DNA from: Gemmatimonadota bacterium
Lineage (GTDB): Bacteria; Gemmatimonadota; Gemmatimonadetes; Gemmatimonadales; Gemmatimonadaceae
Direction: 5' to 3'
Length of the DNA stretch: 49,502 bases
Assembly (NCBI GenBank): GCA_021324635.1
Contig: JAJPIS010000094.1
Coordinates: 1 to 49,502 of the forward strand
The position numbers and the translations under genes are program-made. Of this stretch, positions 1 to 9,364 are shown in pieces (the stretch's first letter is position 1; every line of letters begins with the position of its first letter). The notes under the pieces are model-generated. The model was not told the origin of the DNA. It saw only the letters and a program-made list of their open reading frames with translations, and searched no databases.

Positions 1-93
1 CGGCATGACGGGCCGAACGGCGAACGGCGGGCGGCATGACGGGCCGAACGGCGAACGGCGGGCGGCATGACGGGCCGAACGGCGAACGGCGGG
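1..93. repeat. 31-bp tandem repeat, three perfect copies
   Basis: Units at 1-31, 32-62 and 63-93 are identical and begin CGGCATGACGGGCCGAACGG. A fourth, diverged start follows at 94. The unit begins with half of the GGGCGGCAT palindrome that recurs at 138, 346, 49419 and 49465, so the array seems to be a local expansion of the edge of that repeat element. The array may continue beyond the window. Confidence 0.95.
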
Positions 94-380
94 CGGCATG
101 AATGCCGGGCCAGGCATCCGTGCGGGATGCGAGTCGCGGGCGGCATGAATGCCGCCCCTACGGTGCGCGCACGTTTGCCGCGCGTGCGGCGGTACCCGCG
201 TCGCGCCCGCCGTGGTTGTCCCCGGTGCAGGGGCAATTCGCGACGCGAATTGCCCCTGCACCATCCAAAAAACCCGTTCCTTTGGTGGCCGCGGGACGCG
301 GACGGCGCGACATGCCGCCCGGCATCGGTGCGGGATGCGAGTCGCGGGCGGCATGAATGCCGCCCCTACGCGGGGCCGCG
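91..380 (+). repeat. Composite palindromic repeat element, left copy
   Basis: The block contains palindromes GGGCGGCATGAATGCCGCCC at 138-157 and 346-365, with an imperfect one at 91-110. A long hairpin lies at 224-262: two 18-nt perfect arms around a GAC loop, followed by ATCCAAAAAA. The same modules in the same order, reverse-complemented, make up 49310-49502. Open frames across this region give low-complexity Arg/Gly/Pro translations and I regard them as non-coding. No transposase is present, so it resembles a REP/BIME-like intergenic repeat. Confidence 0.85.
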
Positions 381-424
381 CGTCGCACTCTTTTTTCAGC
401 GCTTTTTTATGGGCGCCGCGGCCG

Positions 425-443
425 GCCTTCACGCGACCTTCAC
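425..443 (+). promoter_or_regulatory. Direct repeat upstream of the kdp promoter, possible activator site
   Basis: CCTTCACG occurs at 425-432 and again at 436-443, start to start 11 bp, ending 11 bp before the putative -10. Two half-sites one helical turn apart where a -35 should be is the usual architecture for OmpR/PhoB-family regulators such as KdpE. No KdpE gene is in the window, so the binding protein is unknown. Confidence 0.4.
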
Positions 444-454
444 GCCCCGCCCGT

Positions 455-460
455 TAGGCT
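455..460 (+). promoter_or_regulatory. Putative -10 element of the kdp operon
   Basis: TAGGCT ends 8 nt before the ATG at 469. There is no recognisable -35, consistent with an activator-dependent promoter using the direct repeat just upstream, and no Shine-Dalgarno, consistent with a leaderless transcript. Confidence 0.5.
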
Positions 461-468
461 CGTATCCC

Positions 469-588
469 ATGCTCGACGCCGTGTACGTCGCCTGCACGAT
501 CGCGTTCTTCGCCCTGATGCTGGCGTTCGTCCGCGGACTCGAGCTCCTCGGCCGGGACCGCGCCGCTGACGATCAGGATCCTCGATGA
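469..588 (+). CDS. Small membrane protein preceding kdpF (39 aa)
   Basis: The 39-residue product is one hydrophobic helix (about residues 3-21) followed by a charged tail ending RDRAADDQDPR. Its TGA (586-588) overlaps the ATG of kdpF (585-587) in an ATGA junction, so it is very probably co-translated with the Kdp pump. The ATG at 469 is preferred because the reading frame upstream runs through the repeat element, and a -10 hexamer sits 8 nt before it. It is not KdpF, which is the next gene. An accessory small subunit or assembly factor of KdpFABC is inferred from position only. Confidence 0.65.
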   Translation: MLDAVYVACTIAFFALMLAFVRGLELLGRDRAADDQDPR

Positions 589-674
589 GCGCCGAGACCG
601 CCATCGGCGGCGTCGTCGCGCTCGTGATCCTCGTGTACCTCGTGTACACGCTTCTCCGTCCGGAGCGGTTCTGA
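585..674 (+). CDS. kdpF: KdpF, small subunit of the potassium-transporting ATPase
   Basis: The 29-residue hydrophobic peptide has the KdpF pattern: a short polar N-terminus (MSAETAIGG), a single membrane helix rich in Val/Leu with LVYLVYTLL, and the C-terminal PERF typical of the family. KdpF is a lipid-like stabilising subunit between KdpA and other subunits in the inner membrane. It overlaps the preceding ORF by 4 nt, and its TGA is separated from the kdpA ATG by one base, so the genes are translationally linked. It is too short for most gene callers. Confidence 0.93.
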   Translation: MSAETAIGGVVALVILVYLVYTLLRPERF

Positions 675-675
675 G

Positions 676-2394
676 ATGACCGCCGCGGGCTGGGTCCAGA
701 TCGCCCTCTTCTCGGTCGTGCTCCTGGCCGTGACGAGTCCCATGGGCCGGTATCTCGTCCGCGTGTACGACGGCTCCATGCAGTGGCTCGGCCCCGTCGA
801 GCGCCTGCTCTATCGCGCCGGCGGCGTGGACCCGGACGAAGACCAGCACTGGACGCGCTACGCCGCGTCGCTGCTGGTCTTCAGCGCCGTCGGCATGCTC
901 GTGACCTACGCCGTCCTGCGCCTGCAACAGCGGCTGCCACTCGACCCCGCCCACCTCCCGGCCGTCGTCCCGCGCCAGGCATTCGAGACCTCGGCATCAT
1001 TCACGACCAACACCGACTGGCAGTCCTATCCCGGCGGCGAGACGACGATGTCGTACGCGAGCCAGATGACCCAGCTCGCGTTCCACAACTTCATGTCCGC
1101 CGCCGCCGGCGCGGCTGCCGCCGTCGCCCTCGTGCGGGGCCTCGCACGGCGCAGCGCCGGACGAATCGGCAACTTCTACGTCGATCTCGTCCGCGGCACG
1201 CTCTACGTGTTCCTGCCATTCTCGATCGTGCTCGCGCTCCTGTTCGTGCAGCAGGGCGTGATCCAGAACTTCCACCCGTACATCCACGCGGTGACGCTCG
1301 AGGGCGGAGTGCAAACGCTGCCGATGGGTCCGGTGGCGAGCCAGGAAGCGATCAAGCAGCTCGGCACGAACGGCGGCGGCTTCTTCAACCAGAACTCCGC
1401 CCACCCGTTCGAGAACCCGACACCCTGGTCGAACTTCCTCCAGATGGTGGCGATCTTCATCGTCCCGGCCGGCCTCGTGTCGATGTTCGGTCGGATGGTC
1501 GCGAACGGCCGTCATGCCTGGGCGATCTGGTCCGCGATGTTCCTGCTGTTCCTCGGCGGGACCACGGTGACCTACTGGGCCGAGGCGCGGGGAAATCCGA
1601 TTCACGCCGCCCGTGGCATCGACGTGAGCGCGACCGCGACCAACCCCGGCGGCAACATGGAAGGGAAGGAGGTGCGGTTCGGGATCGCGGGCTCGGCCCT
1701 CTTTGCGACCGTGACGACCGACGCGTCCTGCGGCGCCGTCAATGCCATGCACGACTCATTCACGCCCCTGGGCGGGATGGTGCCGCTCGTGAATATGCAG
1801 CTCGGGGAGCTGGTCTACGGTGGGGTGGGGTCCGGTCTCTACGGCATGATCGCCGAGGTCGTGCTCGCCGTGTTCATTGCCGGCCTGATGGTGGGCCGGA
1901 CGCCGGAATATCTCGGCAAGCGCATCGAGAGCCGGGAAGTTCGCGTCGTGATGCTCTTCGTCCTCGTCTATGCCCTGGTCGTGCTGACGTTCACGGCCAC
2001 GGCCGCCGTGACTGCGCCGGGACTGGCGGGCCTGAACAACGCCGGCCCGCACGGCTTCTCCGAGATACTCTACGCCTTCAGCTCCACCGCCGCGACCAAC
2101 GGCAGCGCCTTCGCGGGCCTCACCGGCACGACCACCTTCTACAACACGATGTTCGGCGTCGCCATGCTCTTCGGCCGCTTCGCCATGAAGGTGCCGGTTC
2201 TCGCGCTCGGCGGGTTCATGGCGGAGCGCCGGGCAGCACCGGCAACCGCCGGCACCTTCCCCGTCACGACGCCGCTCTTCGTCGCGCTGCTCCTGAGCGT
2301 GATCGTCATCGTGACCGCGCTCACGTTCGTCCCCGCGCTGGCGTTGGGGCCGGTCGTCGAGCACCTGCTGATGGACGCCGGGCGCCTGTTCTAA
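676..2394 (+). CDS. kdpA: Potassium-transporting ATPase, K+-binding subunit A
   Basis: KdpA forms the K+-selective channel-like subunit of the high-affinity KdpFABC pump in the inner membrane. The 572-residue length is normal. It shows about ten hydrophobic segments and the pore-loop signatures TNGGGFFNQNSAHPFENPT and SCGAVNAMHDSFTPLGGMV, plus TNGSAFAGL near the C-terminus, which correspond to selectivity-filter repeats of the KdpA/Trk superfamily. The ATG follows the kdpF stop by one base, and kdpB begins 12 nt after the stop. K+ limitation presumably controls the operon, but the regulator is not encoded here. Confidence 0.97.
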   Translation: MTAAGWVQIALFSVVLLAVTSPMGRYLVRVYDGSMQWLGPVERLLYRAGGVDPDEDQHWTRYAASLLVFSAVGMLVTYAVLRLQQRLPLDPAHLPAVVPRQAFETSASFTTNTDWQSYPGGETTMSYASQMTQLAFHNFMSAAAGAAAAVALVRGLARRSAGRIGNFYVDLVRGTLYVFLPFSIVLALLFVQQGVIQNFHPYIHAVTLEGGVQTLPMGPVASQEAIKQLGTNGGGFFNQNSAHPFENPTPWSNFLQMVAIFIVPAGLVSMFGRMVANGRHAWAIWSAMFLLFLGGTTVTYWAEARGNPIHAARGIDVSATATNPGGNMEGKEVRFGIAGSALFATVTTDASCGAVNAMHDSFTPLGGMVPLVNMQLGELVYGGVGSGLYGMIAEVVLAVFIAGLMVGRTPEYLGKRIESREVRVVMLFVLVYALVVLTFTATAAVTAPGLAGLNNAGPHGFSEILYAFSSTAATNGSAFAGLTGTTTFYNTMFGVAMLFGRFAMKVPVLALGGFMAERRAAPATAGTFPVTTPLFVALLLSVIVIVTALTFVPALALGPVVEHLLMDAGRLF

Positions 2395-2406
2395 CCATCG
2401 CCACCC

Positions 2407-4515
<2,109 letters not shown>

Positions 4516-4523
4516 CGGCCTCC

Positions 4524-5135
4524 ATGCTCCGACACCAGCTCCGTCCCGCGGTCCTCCTGACGCTTCTCCTGATGGTCCTGACCGGTGGCGTCTATCCCGG
4601 GATCGTTACTGGACTCGCGCAGGTGCTGTTTCCCCATCGGGCCGACGGATCGCTGATCGTGCGCGCCGACGGGCGCGTCATCGGGAGCGCCCTCATCGGG
4701 CAGCGGTTCACCGGGATGGGCTACTTCCACCCCCGGCCCTCGGCCGCCGGCTCGGGGTATATCGCCGACTCCTCCGGCGCGACCAACAAGGGTCCGACCG
4801 ATCGCAAGCTCGCCGACACGCTCATCGCCCAGGCGGTCGACAGCGTCGTGCGACGCGAGGGCGCGGTCAGAGGGCATATCCCGTCCGACATGGTCACATC
4901 CTCCGGGTCAGGACTCGACCCCGACATCTCACCGGCCAACGCCGAGCTCCAGGTCGCCCGGGTCGCCCGCGCGCGCGCCACGACCGCCGAGGCCATCCGG
5001 GCGCTGGTCGCATCGCATACGCGAGGGCCCGATGCGGGCGTCTTCGGCGAGTCGCGGGTCAACGTGCTGCTCCTCAACCTCGCTCTCGACTCGGCCGTCC
5101 CGCGCCCGTCCGGTGCGGCACCCTCGGCCAAGTAG
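4524..5135 (+). CDS. kdpC: Potassium-transporting ATPase, subunit C
   Basis: KdpC is the single-span subunit that stabilises the KdpFABC complex and raises nucleotide affinity. The 203-residue protein has one N-terminal membrane helix (LLTLLLMVLTGGVYPGIVTG), then the family motifs GSALIGQRF, YFHPRPSAAG, SSGATNKGPTD and GSGLDPDISPANAELQVARVA. The C-terminus keeps GPDAGVFGESRVNVLLLNLALD. It begins 8 nt after kdpB and is followed by the porin gene after a 27-nt gap. Confidence 0.97.
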   Translation: MLRHQLRPAVLLTLLLMVLTGGVYPGIVTGLAQVLFPHRADGSLIVRADGRVIGSALIGQRFTGMGYFHPRPSAAGSGYIADSSGATNKGPTDRKLADTLIAQAVDSVVRREGAVRGHIPSDMVTSSGSGLDPDISPANAELQVARVARARATTAEAIRALVASHTRGPDAGVFGESRVNVLLLNLALDSAVPRPSGAAPSAK

Positions 5136-5162
5136 GCCTCACTCGGACGGTCGGAGACCATC

Positions 5163-6593
5163 ATGCACGCTCGTTCCTGCGCCGTTGCGCACGCCTTCGC
5201 GCGCGCGGTCACCCTCCGTGTCCCGCTCTCCGCCGCGCGGGCGGCCGCGCTCGCGCTCGTGGTAGCCGTTGCCCCGCCGGACGTCCGCGCCCAGGCGCCG
5301 GACTCGGCGATGCCACACCGGGACAGCGCAGCCAAACCGGCGCCGTTCTCGTTCGCGGACTTCACGTGGGTGAACGGGAACAGCCGCGCTCATACATCGC
5401 CGCTCGACACCAAGTACTTCACGCCCGAGTTCCGGTTCGACGGGAACTACGTGAACGATCTCAACCGGCCCAAGGATCACACCCTCGACGGCGCCGCCGA
5501 GCTGGGCCGCACGAGCGAGGTACAGGTCCAGCAGCTCGGGATCGGAGGAGACTTTCACTACAACCAGGTACGCGGCCGAGTGATGACGCAGTTCGGATTG
5601 TACTCGCAGCTGACGCCGCGGAGCGACCCGAGCCCGGCCCGCGGGCAGGGGCATCTCGCCGACGCCTATCGCTATGTCTCGGAGGCGTACGGGGGGTACC
5701 ACTGGAACGCCTGGAACGGCATCAATCTGGACGCCGGCATCTTCCTCTCGTACGTCGGGCTCTTCAGCTACTACAACGCCGACAACTGGGCGTACCAACC
5801 GTCGTACGTCTCGGCGAACACGCCCTGGTACTTCAACGGACTCCGCCTCCAGACCTTTCCGAGCCAGAAGCTCAAGGTCGAGCTCTGGCTCGTGAACGGA
5901 TGGCAGTCGTACGGCATGTTCAACGGCCAGCCGGGGTGGGGCACGCAGATCCTCTGGCGTCCGACGGGATCGGTGACGCTACTGACGAACGACTATTACG
6001 GCTTCGATACCTTTGGTGCGCCGAGTCGGATGCGCATCCACAGCGACAACAGCTTTCTCCTCAAGTACTACGACCGGCCGGGCAGCTTCTTCGATCGCGC
6101 GGCGTTCTCGTTCACGGGCGACCTGGGGTGCGAGAGCGGCGGCGGTGTCCGATGCGTCAACGGCGGCGCGGCCCGTCCCGACCAGTACTTCATCGGCTAC
6201 ATGCTCTACGACCGGTCCTGGTTCTCCCACGACCACTTCGGGCTGACGGTCGGCGGCGGGGGCATCACGAACCCCGGTCGCTACCTCGTCCTGCTGCCAC
6301 CGATCAACGGCGCGACGGCCGCGTCCGGTACGCCGTACTTCACCACCAACCCCGGCGACACGTTCCGCGCCTGGGACGGGTCGGTGACGGTCGACTACAT
6401 GCCCGACGAATTCGTGATGTTCCGTGGCGAGCTCGATCACCGGGAGGCGAACGTGCCGTACTTCGTGGGCCGCGGGGGGATCACGCCGCCCGGGGGGAAC
6501 ACGGGCGCCCCGGGCTCGCGGGTCCCCGGCTTCACGCCGGATCTCCGACGGACCGAGACCCGCTTCAACTTCGCCCTGCTCGTCAAGCTCTGA
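5163..6593 (+). CDS. Outer-membrane beta-barrel porin associated with kdp (BBP2/OmpL-like)
   Basis: This 476-residue protein begins with a basic, hydrophobic signal sequence and a likely signal-peptidase site after VRA (about residue 41). The mature part has many alternating aromatic/polar strands, with phrases such as GYHWNAWNGINLDAGIF, NTPWYFNGLRL and LKVELWLVNGWQSYG. These resemble the putative beta-barrel porin-2 family, and the C-terminal strand ends in alternating hydrophobics (FNFALLVKL). A good Shine-Dalgarno (GGAG, 6 nt before ATG) is present. Sitting between kdpC and kdpD, it is likely to supply K+ passage across the outer membrane under K+ stress; that role is inference. Confidence 0.82.
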   Translation: MHARSCAVAHAFARAVTLRVPLSAARAAALALVVAVAPPDVRAQAPDSAMPHRDSAAKPAPFSFADFTWVNGNSRAHTSPLDTKYFTPEFRFDGNYVNDLNRPKDHTLDGAAELGRTSEVQVQQLGIGGDFHYNQVRGRVMTQFGLYSQLTPRSDPSPARGQGHLADAYRYVSEAYGGYHWNAWNGINLDAGIFLSYVGLFSYYNADNWAYQPSYVSANTPWYFNGLRLQTFPSQKLKVELWLVNGWQSYGMFNGQPGWGTQILWRPTGSVTLLTNDYYGFDTFGAPSRMRIHSDNSFLLKYYDRPGSFFDRAAFSFTGDLGCESGGGVRCVNGGAARPDQYFIGYMLYDRSWFSHDHFGLTVGGGGITNPGRYLVLLPPINGATAASGTPYFTTNPGDTFRAWDGSVTVDYMPDEFVMFRGELDHREANVPYFVGRGGITPPGGNTGAPGSRVPGFTPDLRRTETRFNFALLVKL

Positions 6594-6617
6594 CCGGGCC
6601 ATGATCGGGGCACACCG

Positions 6618-7787
6618 GTGACCGCTCCCTCGGGATCGTCCACCTTCCTCGATGTCCTGACCCCGCGCGAGCGGGGGAAGCTCAAGCTGTATATCGGCTC
6701 CTTCGCCGGAGTCGGGAAGACGTACCGCATGCTCAACGAAGCGCACGAGCTCCGGCGCCGGGGCGTCGACGTCGTGATCGGCTTCGTCGAGACGCACGGC
6801 CGGGCGGAGACGGCGGCCCAGGTCGGCGACCTCGAGGTCGTGCCCCGGCGGCGGATCGAGTACCGCGGGGTCGTCCTCGAGGAGATGGACCTCGAGGCGG
6901 TGCTCGCGCGACGACCCGAGCTCGCCCTGGTCGACGAGCTGGCTCACACCAACGTGCCCGGCGTCGCCCACCGCAAGCGGTGGGAAGACGTCATGCAGCT
7001 GCTCGACGAGGGGATCAATGTCATCTCGGCCGTCAACGTCCAGCACCTGGAGTCGCTCAACGATGTGGTCGCGCGGACACTCGGCGTGACGGTGCGGGAG
7101 ACGATCCCGGACTGGGTGCTCGGGGCCGCCGATCAGGTGGTCAATATCGATGTCTCGGCCGAGGACCTCCGGCAGCGGCTGAGCGAAGGGAAGATCTACA
7201 GCGCGGACAGGGTCCCATCGGCGCTCGCCAACTTCTTCACCGCCGAGCATCTCACGACGCTCCGAGAGCTGGCGCTCCGCGAGGTCGCGAGCTCGGTCGA
7301 CCGGGTCCGCGAGGCGATCGTCCGGCGGGAGGAGGGTGCTCCGCCCCCCACAGCGAAGACGGTCGACCGGATCCTGGTCGCACTCGCGAGCAACCCGCCG
7401 CACACCGCGGTGCTCCTCCGGAAGGCGAGCCGCATTGCCGGGCGTCTCAACTCGGACTGGTACTGCGTGTACGTGCAGACGCCCGAGGAGGGCGCCGAGC
7501 GGATCGAGACCGACGTGCAGCGACGGCTGGTGGACAACATCCAGCTTGCCCAGTCGATGGGCGCCGAGGTCGTCAAGCTGGTCGGGAGTGACATCGCCGC
7601 CGAGCTCACGCGCTTCGCCCGGACCCGTGGCGTCACGCTCCTCATCATCGGGCAGAGCCGGCGGTCGCGCTGGCACCGCCTGCGCCATGGATCGGTGGTC
7701 GAGCGCCTGACGCACAATGGGGAGAGTCTCGACGTGCTGGTGGTCGCCCTCCCGGCCAAGGGGGACATCCGGCGGGAGCCGCCATGA
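6618..7787 (+). CDS. kdpD: Short KdpD: N-terminal sensor domain plus universal-stress domain, no kinase
   Basis: The 389 residues correspond only to the cytoplasmic N-terminal half of KdpD. A P-loop GSFAGVGKT lies at residues 27-35, a Walker B ALVDELAHTN near 103-112, and a universal-stress-protein (UspA) domain covers about 250-379. E. coli KdpD (894 aa) continues into four membrane helices, GAF and histidine-kinase domains; all are missing, and the reading frame ends cleanly. Short KdpD proteins are known, for example in cyanobacteria. It starts with GTG and its stop overlaps the next ATG (ATGA at 7784), so the two proteins are probably made together. A role as K+ or nucleotide sensor for the pump is inferred. 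Confidence 0.9.
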   Translation: MTAPSGSSTFLDVLTPRERGKLKLYIGSFAGVGKTYRMLNEAHELRRRGVDVVIGFVETHGRAETAAQVGDLEVVPRRRIEYRGVVLEEMDLEAVLARRPELALVDELAHTNVPGVAHRKRWEDVMQLLDEGINVISAVNVQHLESLNDVVARTLGVTVRETIPDWVLGAADQVVNIDVSAEDLRQRLSEGKIYSADRVPSALANFFTAEHLTTLRELALREVASSVDRVREAIVRREEGAPPPTAKTVDRILVALASNPPHTAVLLRKASRIAGRLNSDWYCVYVQTPEEGAERIETDVQRRLVDNIQLAQSMGAEVVKLVGSDIAAELTRFARTRGVTLLIIGQSRRSRWHRLRHGSVVERLTHNGESLDVLVVALPAKGDIRREPP

Positions 7788-8767
7788 GCATCAATCAGCG
7801 TCTCTTCCTCGCCGTCCTGCCCGGGATTCTCGGCGTTCTCACGGTCGCCGGCCTCGCGTACTGGGGGCAGTACGGGCGCCAGGCGCCGAACCTGCTCGTC
7901 GGCATCGCCATCGTCGCATCGCTGGTGTCGCTGGCCGTCGCGTGGCGGACGACCCGCGAGGTCGCGGCCCGCGTGTCGCGGCTCGCGGCCTCCGGCTCCG
8001 GCGGGCCGACCGATGAGCTGCGGGCGATCGAGGACGAGGTCGCGCGCCTCCGCCAGGCGCTCGCGGACGCGCACGCGGAGGTGGCCTCGAGCGAAGCCCG
8101 CGCCGACGACGTCGCGCGGGAGTACCGGGGACTGGTCGCCGACGCCGCCGGCTCGGCGGCGCGGCAGCTCGACGAAATCCGGATGCCGCTGCACATCCTG
8201 TTGGAGAACCGCTTCGGCGATCTCAACGAGAATCAGGAGGAGATGCTCAGCGCGGCGCGACAGGCGGCGGACGAGGCCCAGGGGGCGCTCGACCGGCTAC
8301 GTACGGTCGCCGACATCGACCGTGGCGGTCTCCGGCTACGCGCCGAGCGCGTGCGGGTGGGCGATCTGCTGGCGGCGCTGATGCCCGCCCTGGCGGCGGA
8401 CGCGGCCCGAGGCGGGGTCGCGTTCGACGTCGAGATTGCGCCGCTCCTGCCAACGGTCGACGGTGACCGGGCCCGATTGCGCCGGGCGCTCGATCTCGTG
8501 GCGCGCGACGCCGTCGGACGGACGCCCGCAGGCGGCCGCGTGCGGATCACCGCCCGAGCGTGTGCAAGCGCGCCGGGGATCGAGATGCGCGTCAGCCACG
8601 GCGGCGGGCCGCCGCACGCGACCGACATCGCGCTCGCCCGCCGCATCATCGAGGCCCATCGGGGCAGCGTGCGGCAGGATGGCGCGGAGACGGTCGTGTC
8701 GCTGCCGGTGGCGGACCCACAGGCCAGCTCCGGTTGCGTTCGATCGGGGTCGGTCGTGTCTCAGTAG
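7784..8767 (+). CDS. Degenerate membrane histidine kinase-like protein, partner of short KdpD
   Basis: The 327 residues contain two membrane helices (about 5-27 and 38-54), a coiled coil (75-115), a dimerisation-like segment (120-175) and an HATPase-like C-terminus (190-309). Key residues differ from working kinases. In the H-box the motif reads LDEIRMPL, with Asp130 where the phospho-acceptor His should be. The N-box reads LVARDAVGRTP, with Asp242 for Asn. The G1 box lacks the usual D-x-G-x-G and reads VSHGGGP. The G2-side helix RRIIEAHRGSV is retained. It looks like a pseudokinase. The gene overlaps kdpD by 4 nt. Confidence 0.72.
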   Translation: MSINQRLFLAVLPGILGVLTVAGLAYWGQYGRQAPNLLVGIAIVASLVSLAVAWRTTREVAARVSRLAASGSGGPTDELRAIEDEVARLRQALADAHAEVASSEARADDVAREYRGLVADAAGSAARQLDEIRMPLHILLENRFGDLNENQEEMLSAARQAADEAQGALDRLRTVADIDRGGLRLRAERVRVGDLLAALMPALAADAARGGVAFDVEIAPLLPTVDGDRARLRRALDLVARDAVGRTPAGGRVRITARACASAPGIEMRVSHGGGPPHATDIALARRIIEAHRGSVRQDGAETVVSLPVADPQASSGCVRSGSVVSQ

Positions 8768-8816
8768 CTGCGGGTCACAGGCCAGCGGCACACCGACTCC
8801 CCCGCTTCCGCCGGAC

Positions 8817-9278
8817 ATGAGCGCCACGCCGCAACCCGATCCTTCGTCGCCGTCGGCCATCACGGCGCTTCAATTGAAGCGTGAGCGGCTGCGCTTCACG
8901 GACTTCAAGTTCGTGCGCACGCCATCCGGACTGTGCACGGCCGAGGTCGAGCTCGAGTGGTTGGACGGCGTGACGGTCGTCGGCAAAGCCAGCGGTCAGT
9001 CCAGTCCTATGGGGGATCTCAGAATCGCCGCCGAAGCGTCGCTCCGCGCCCTGGAGAGCTTCTCCGGTGGCGCGCTGGAGTTCGAGCTGGCGGGCATCAA
9101 GGCCCTGCGTGCGTTCGACGCGAACATCGTCATCGTCGCCCTCGGGGTGCGGAAAGGTGATGGCCCTCGACGACTCCTGGGGAGCTATCTTGCCGAGCGT
9201 GACCCTGTGCGAGCGGCCGTGATCGCCGTGCTCAACGCCACCAACCGTCTGCTGGGAAACTTCATCGCCACACGGTGA
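8817..9278 (+). CDS. Conserved-looking protein of unknown function (153 aa)
   Basis: I do not recognise a named family. The ATG at 8817 is chosen because upstream codons in the same frame are the out-of-frame shadow of the kinase-like gene. The product is soluble with a disordered first 20 residues. It then has a strand-rich unit (RFTDFKFVRTPSGLCTAEVE, a GxAxG-like turn at GKASGQSS), a helix LRIAAEASLRALESF, and a second strand-helix unit ending AVIAVLNATNRLLG. The alternation of Val-rich strands with one long helix suggests a small alpha/beta ligand-binding or regulatory domain. Its stop overlaps a possible GTG at 9275 of the next gene. Confidence 0.7.
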   Translation: MSATPQPDPSSPSAITALQLKRERLRFTDFKFVRTPSGLCTAEVELEWLDGVTVVGKASGQSSPMGDLRIAAEASLRALESFSGGALEFELAGIKALRAFDANIVIVALGVRKGDGPRRLLGSYLAERDPVRAAVIAVLNATNRLLGNFIATR

Positions 9279-9364
9279 AGCACGGCCGGCCTGACGGCCC
9301 CGCGGACCTGATGCGAACGGTTCGGGGTACGGGGCCCATGACCAGGAACGAGGGACTCACCGCG

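Noticed and set aside
1-380. Possible CRISPR-like array from the tandem and palindromic repeats
   Set aside because: The 31-bp units are contiguous with no unique spacers and there are no cas genes.
67-588. A 173-codon open frame running from the repeat element into the small membrane ORF
   Set aside because: The first 134 codons translate the palindromic repeats into Arg/Gly-rich sequence. Only the last 39 codons look like protein, and a promoter precedes that ATG.
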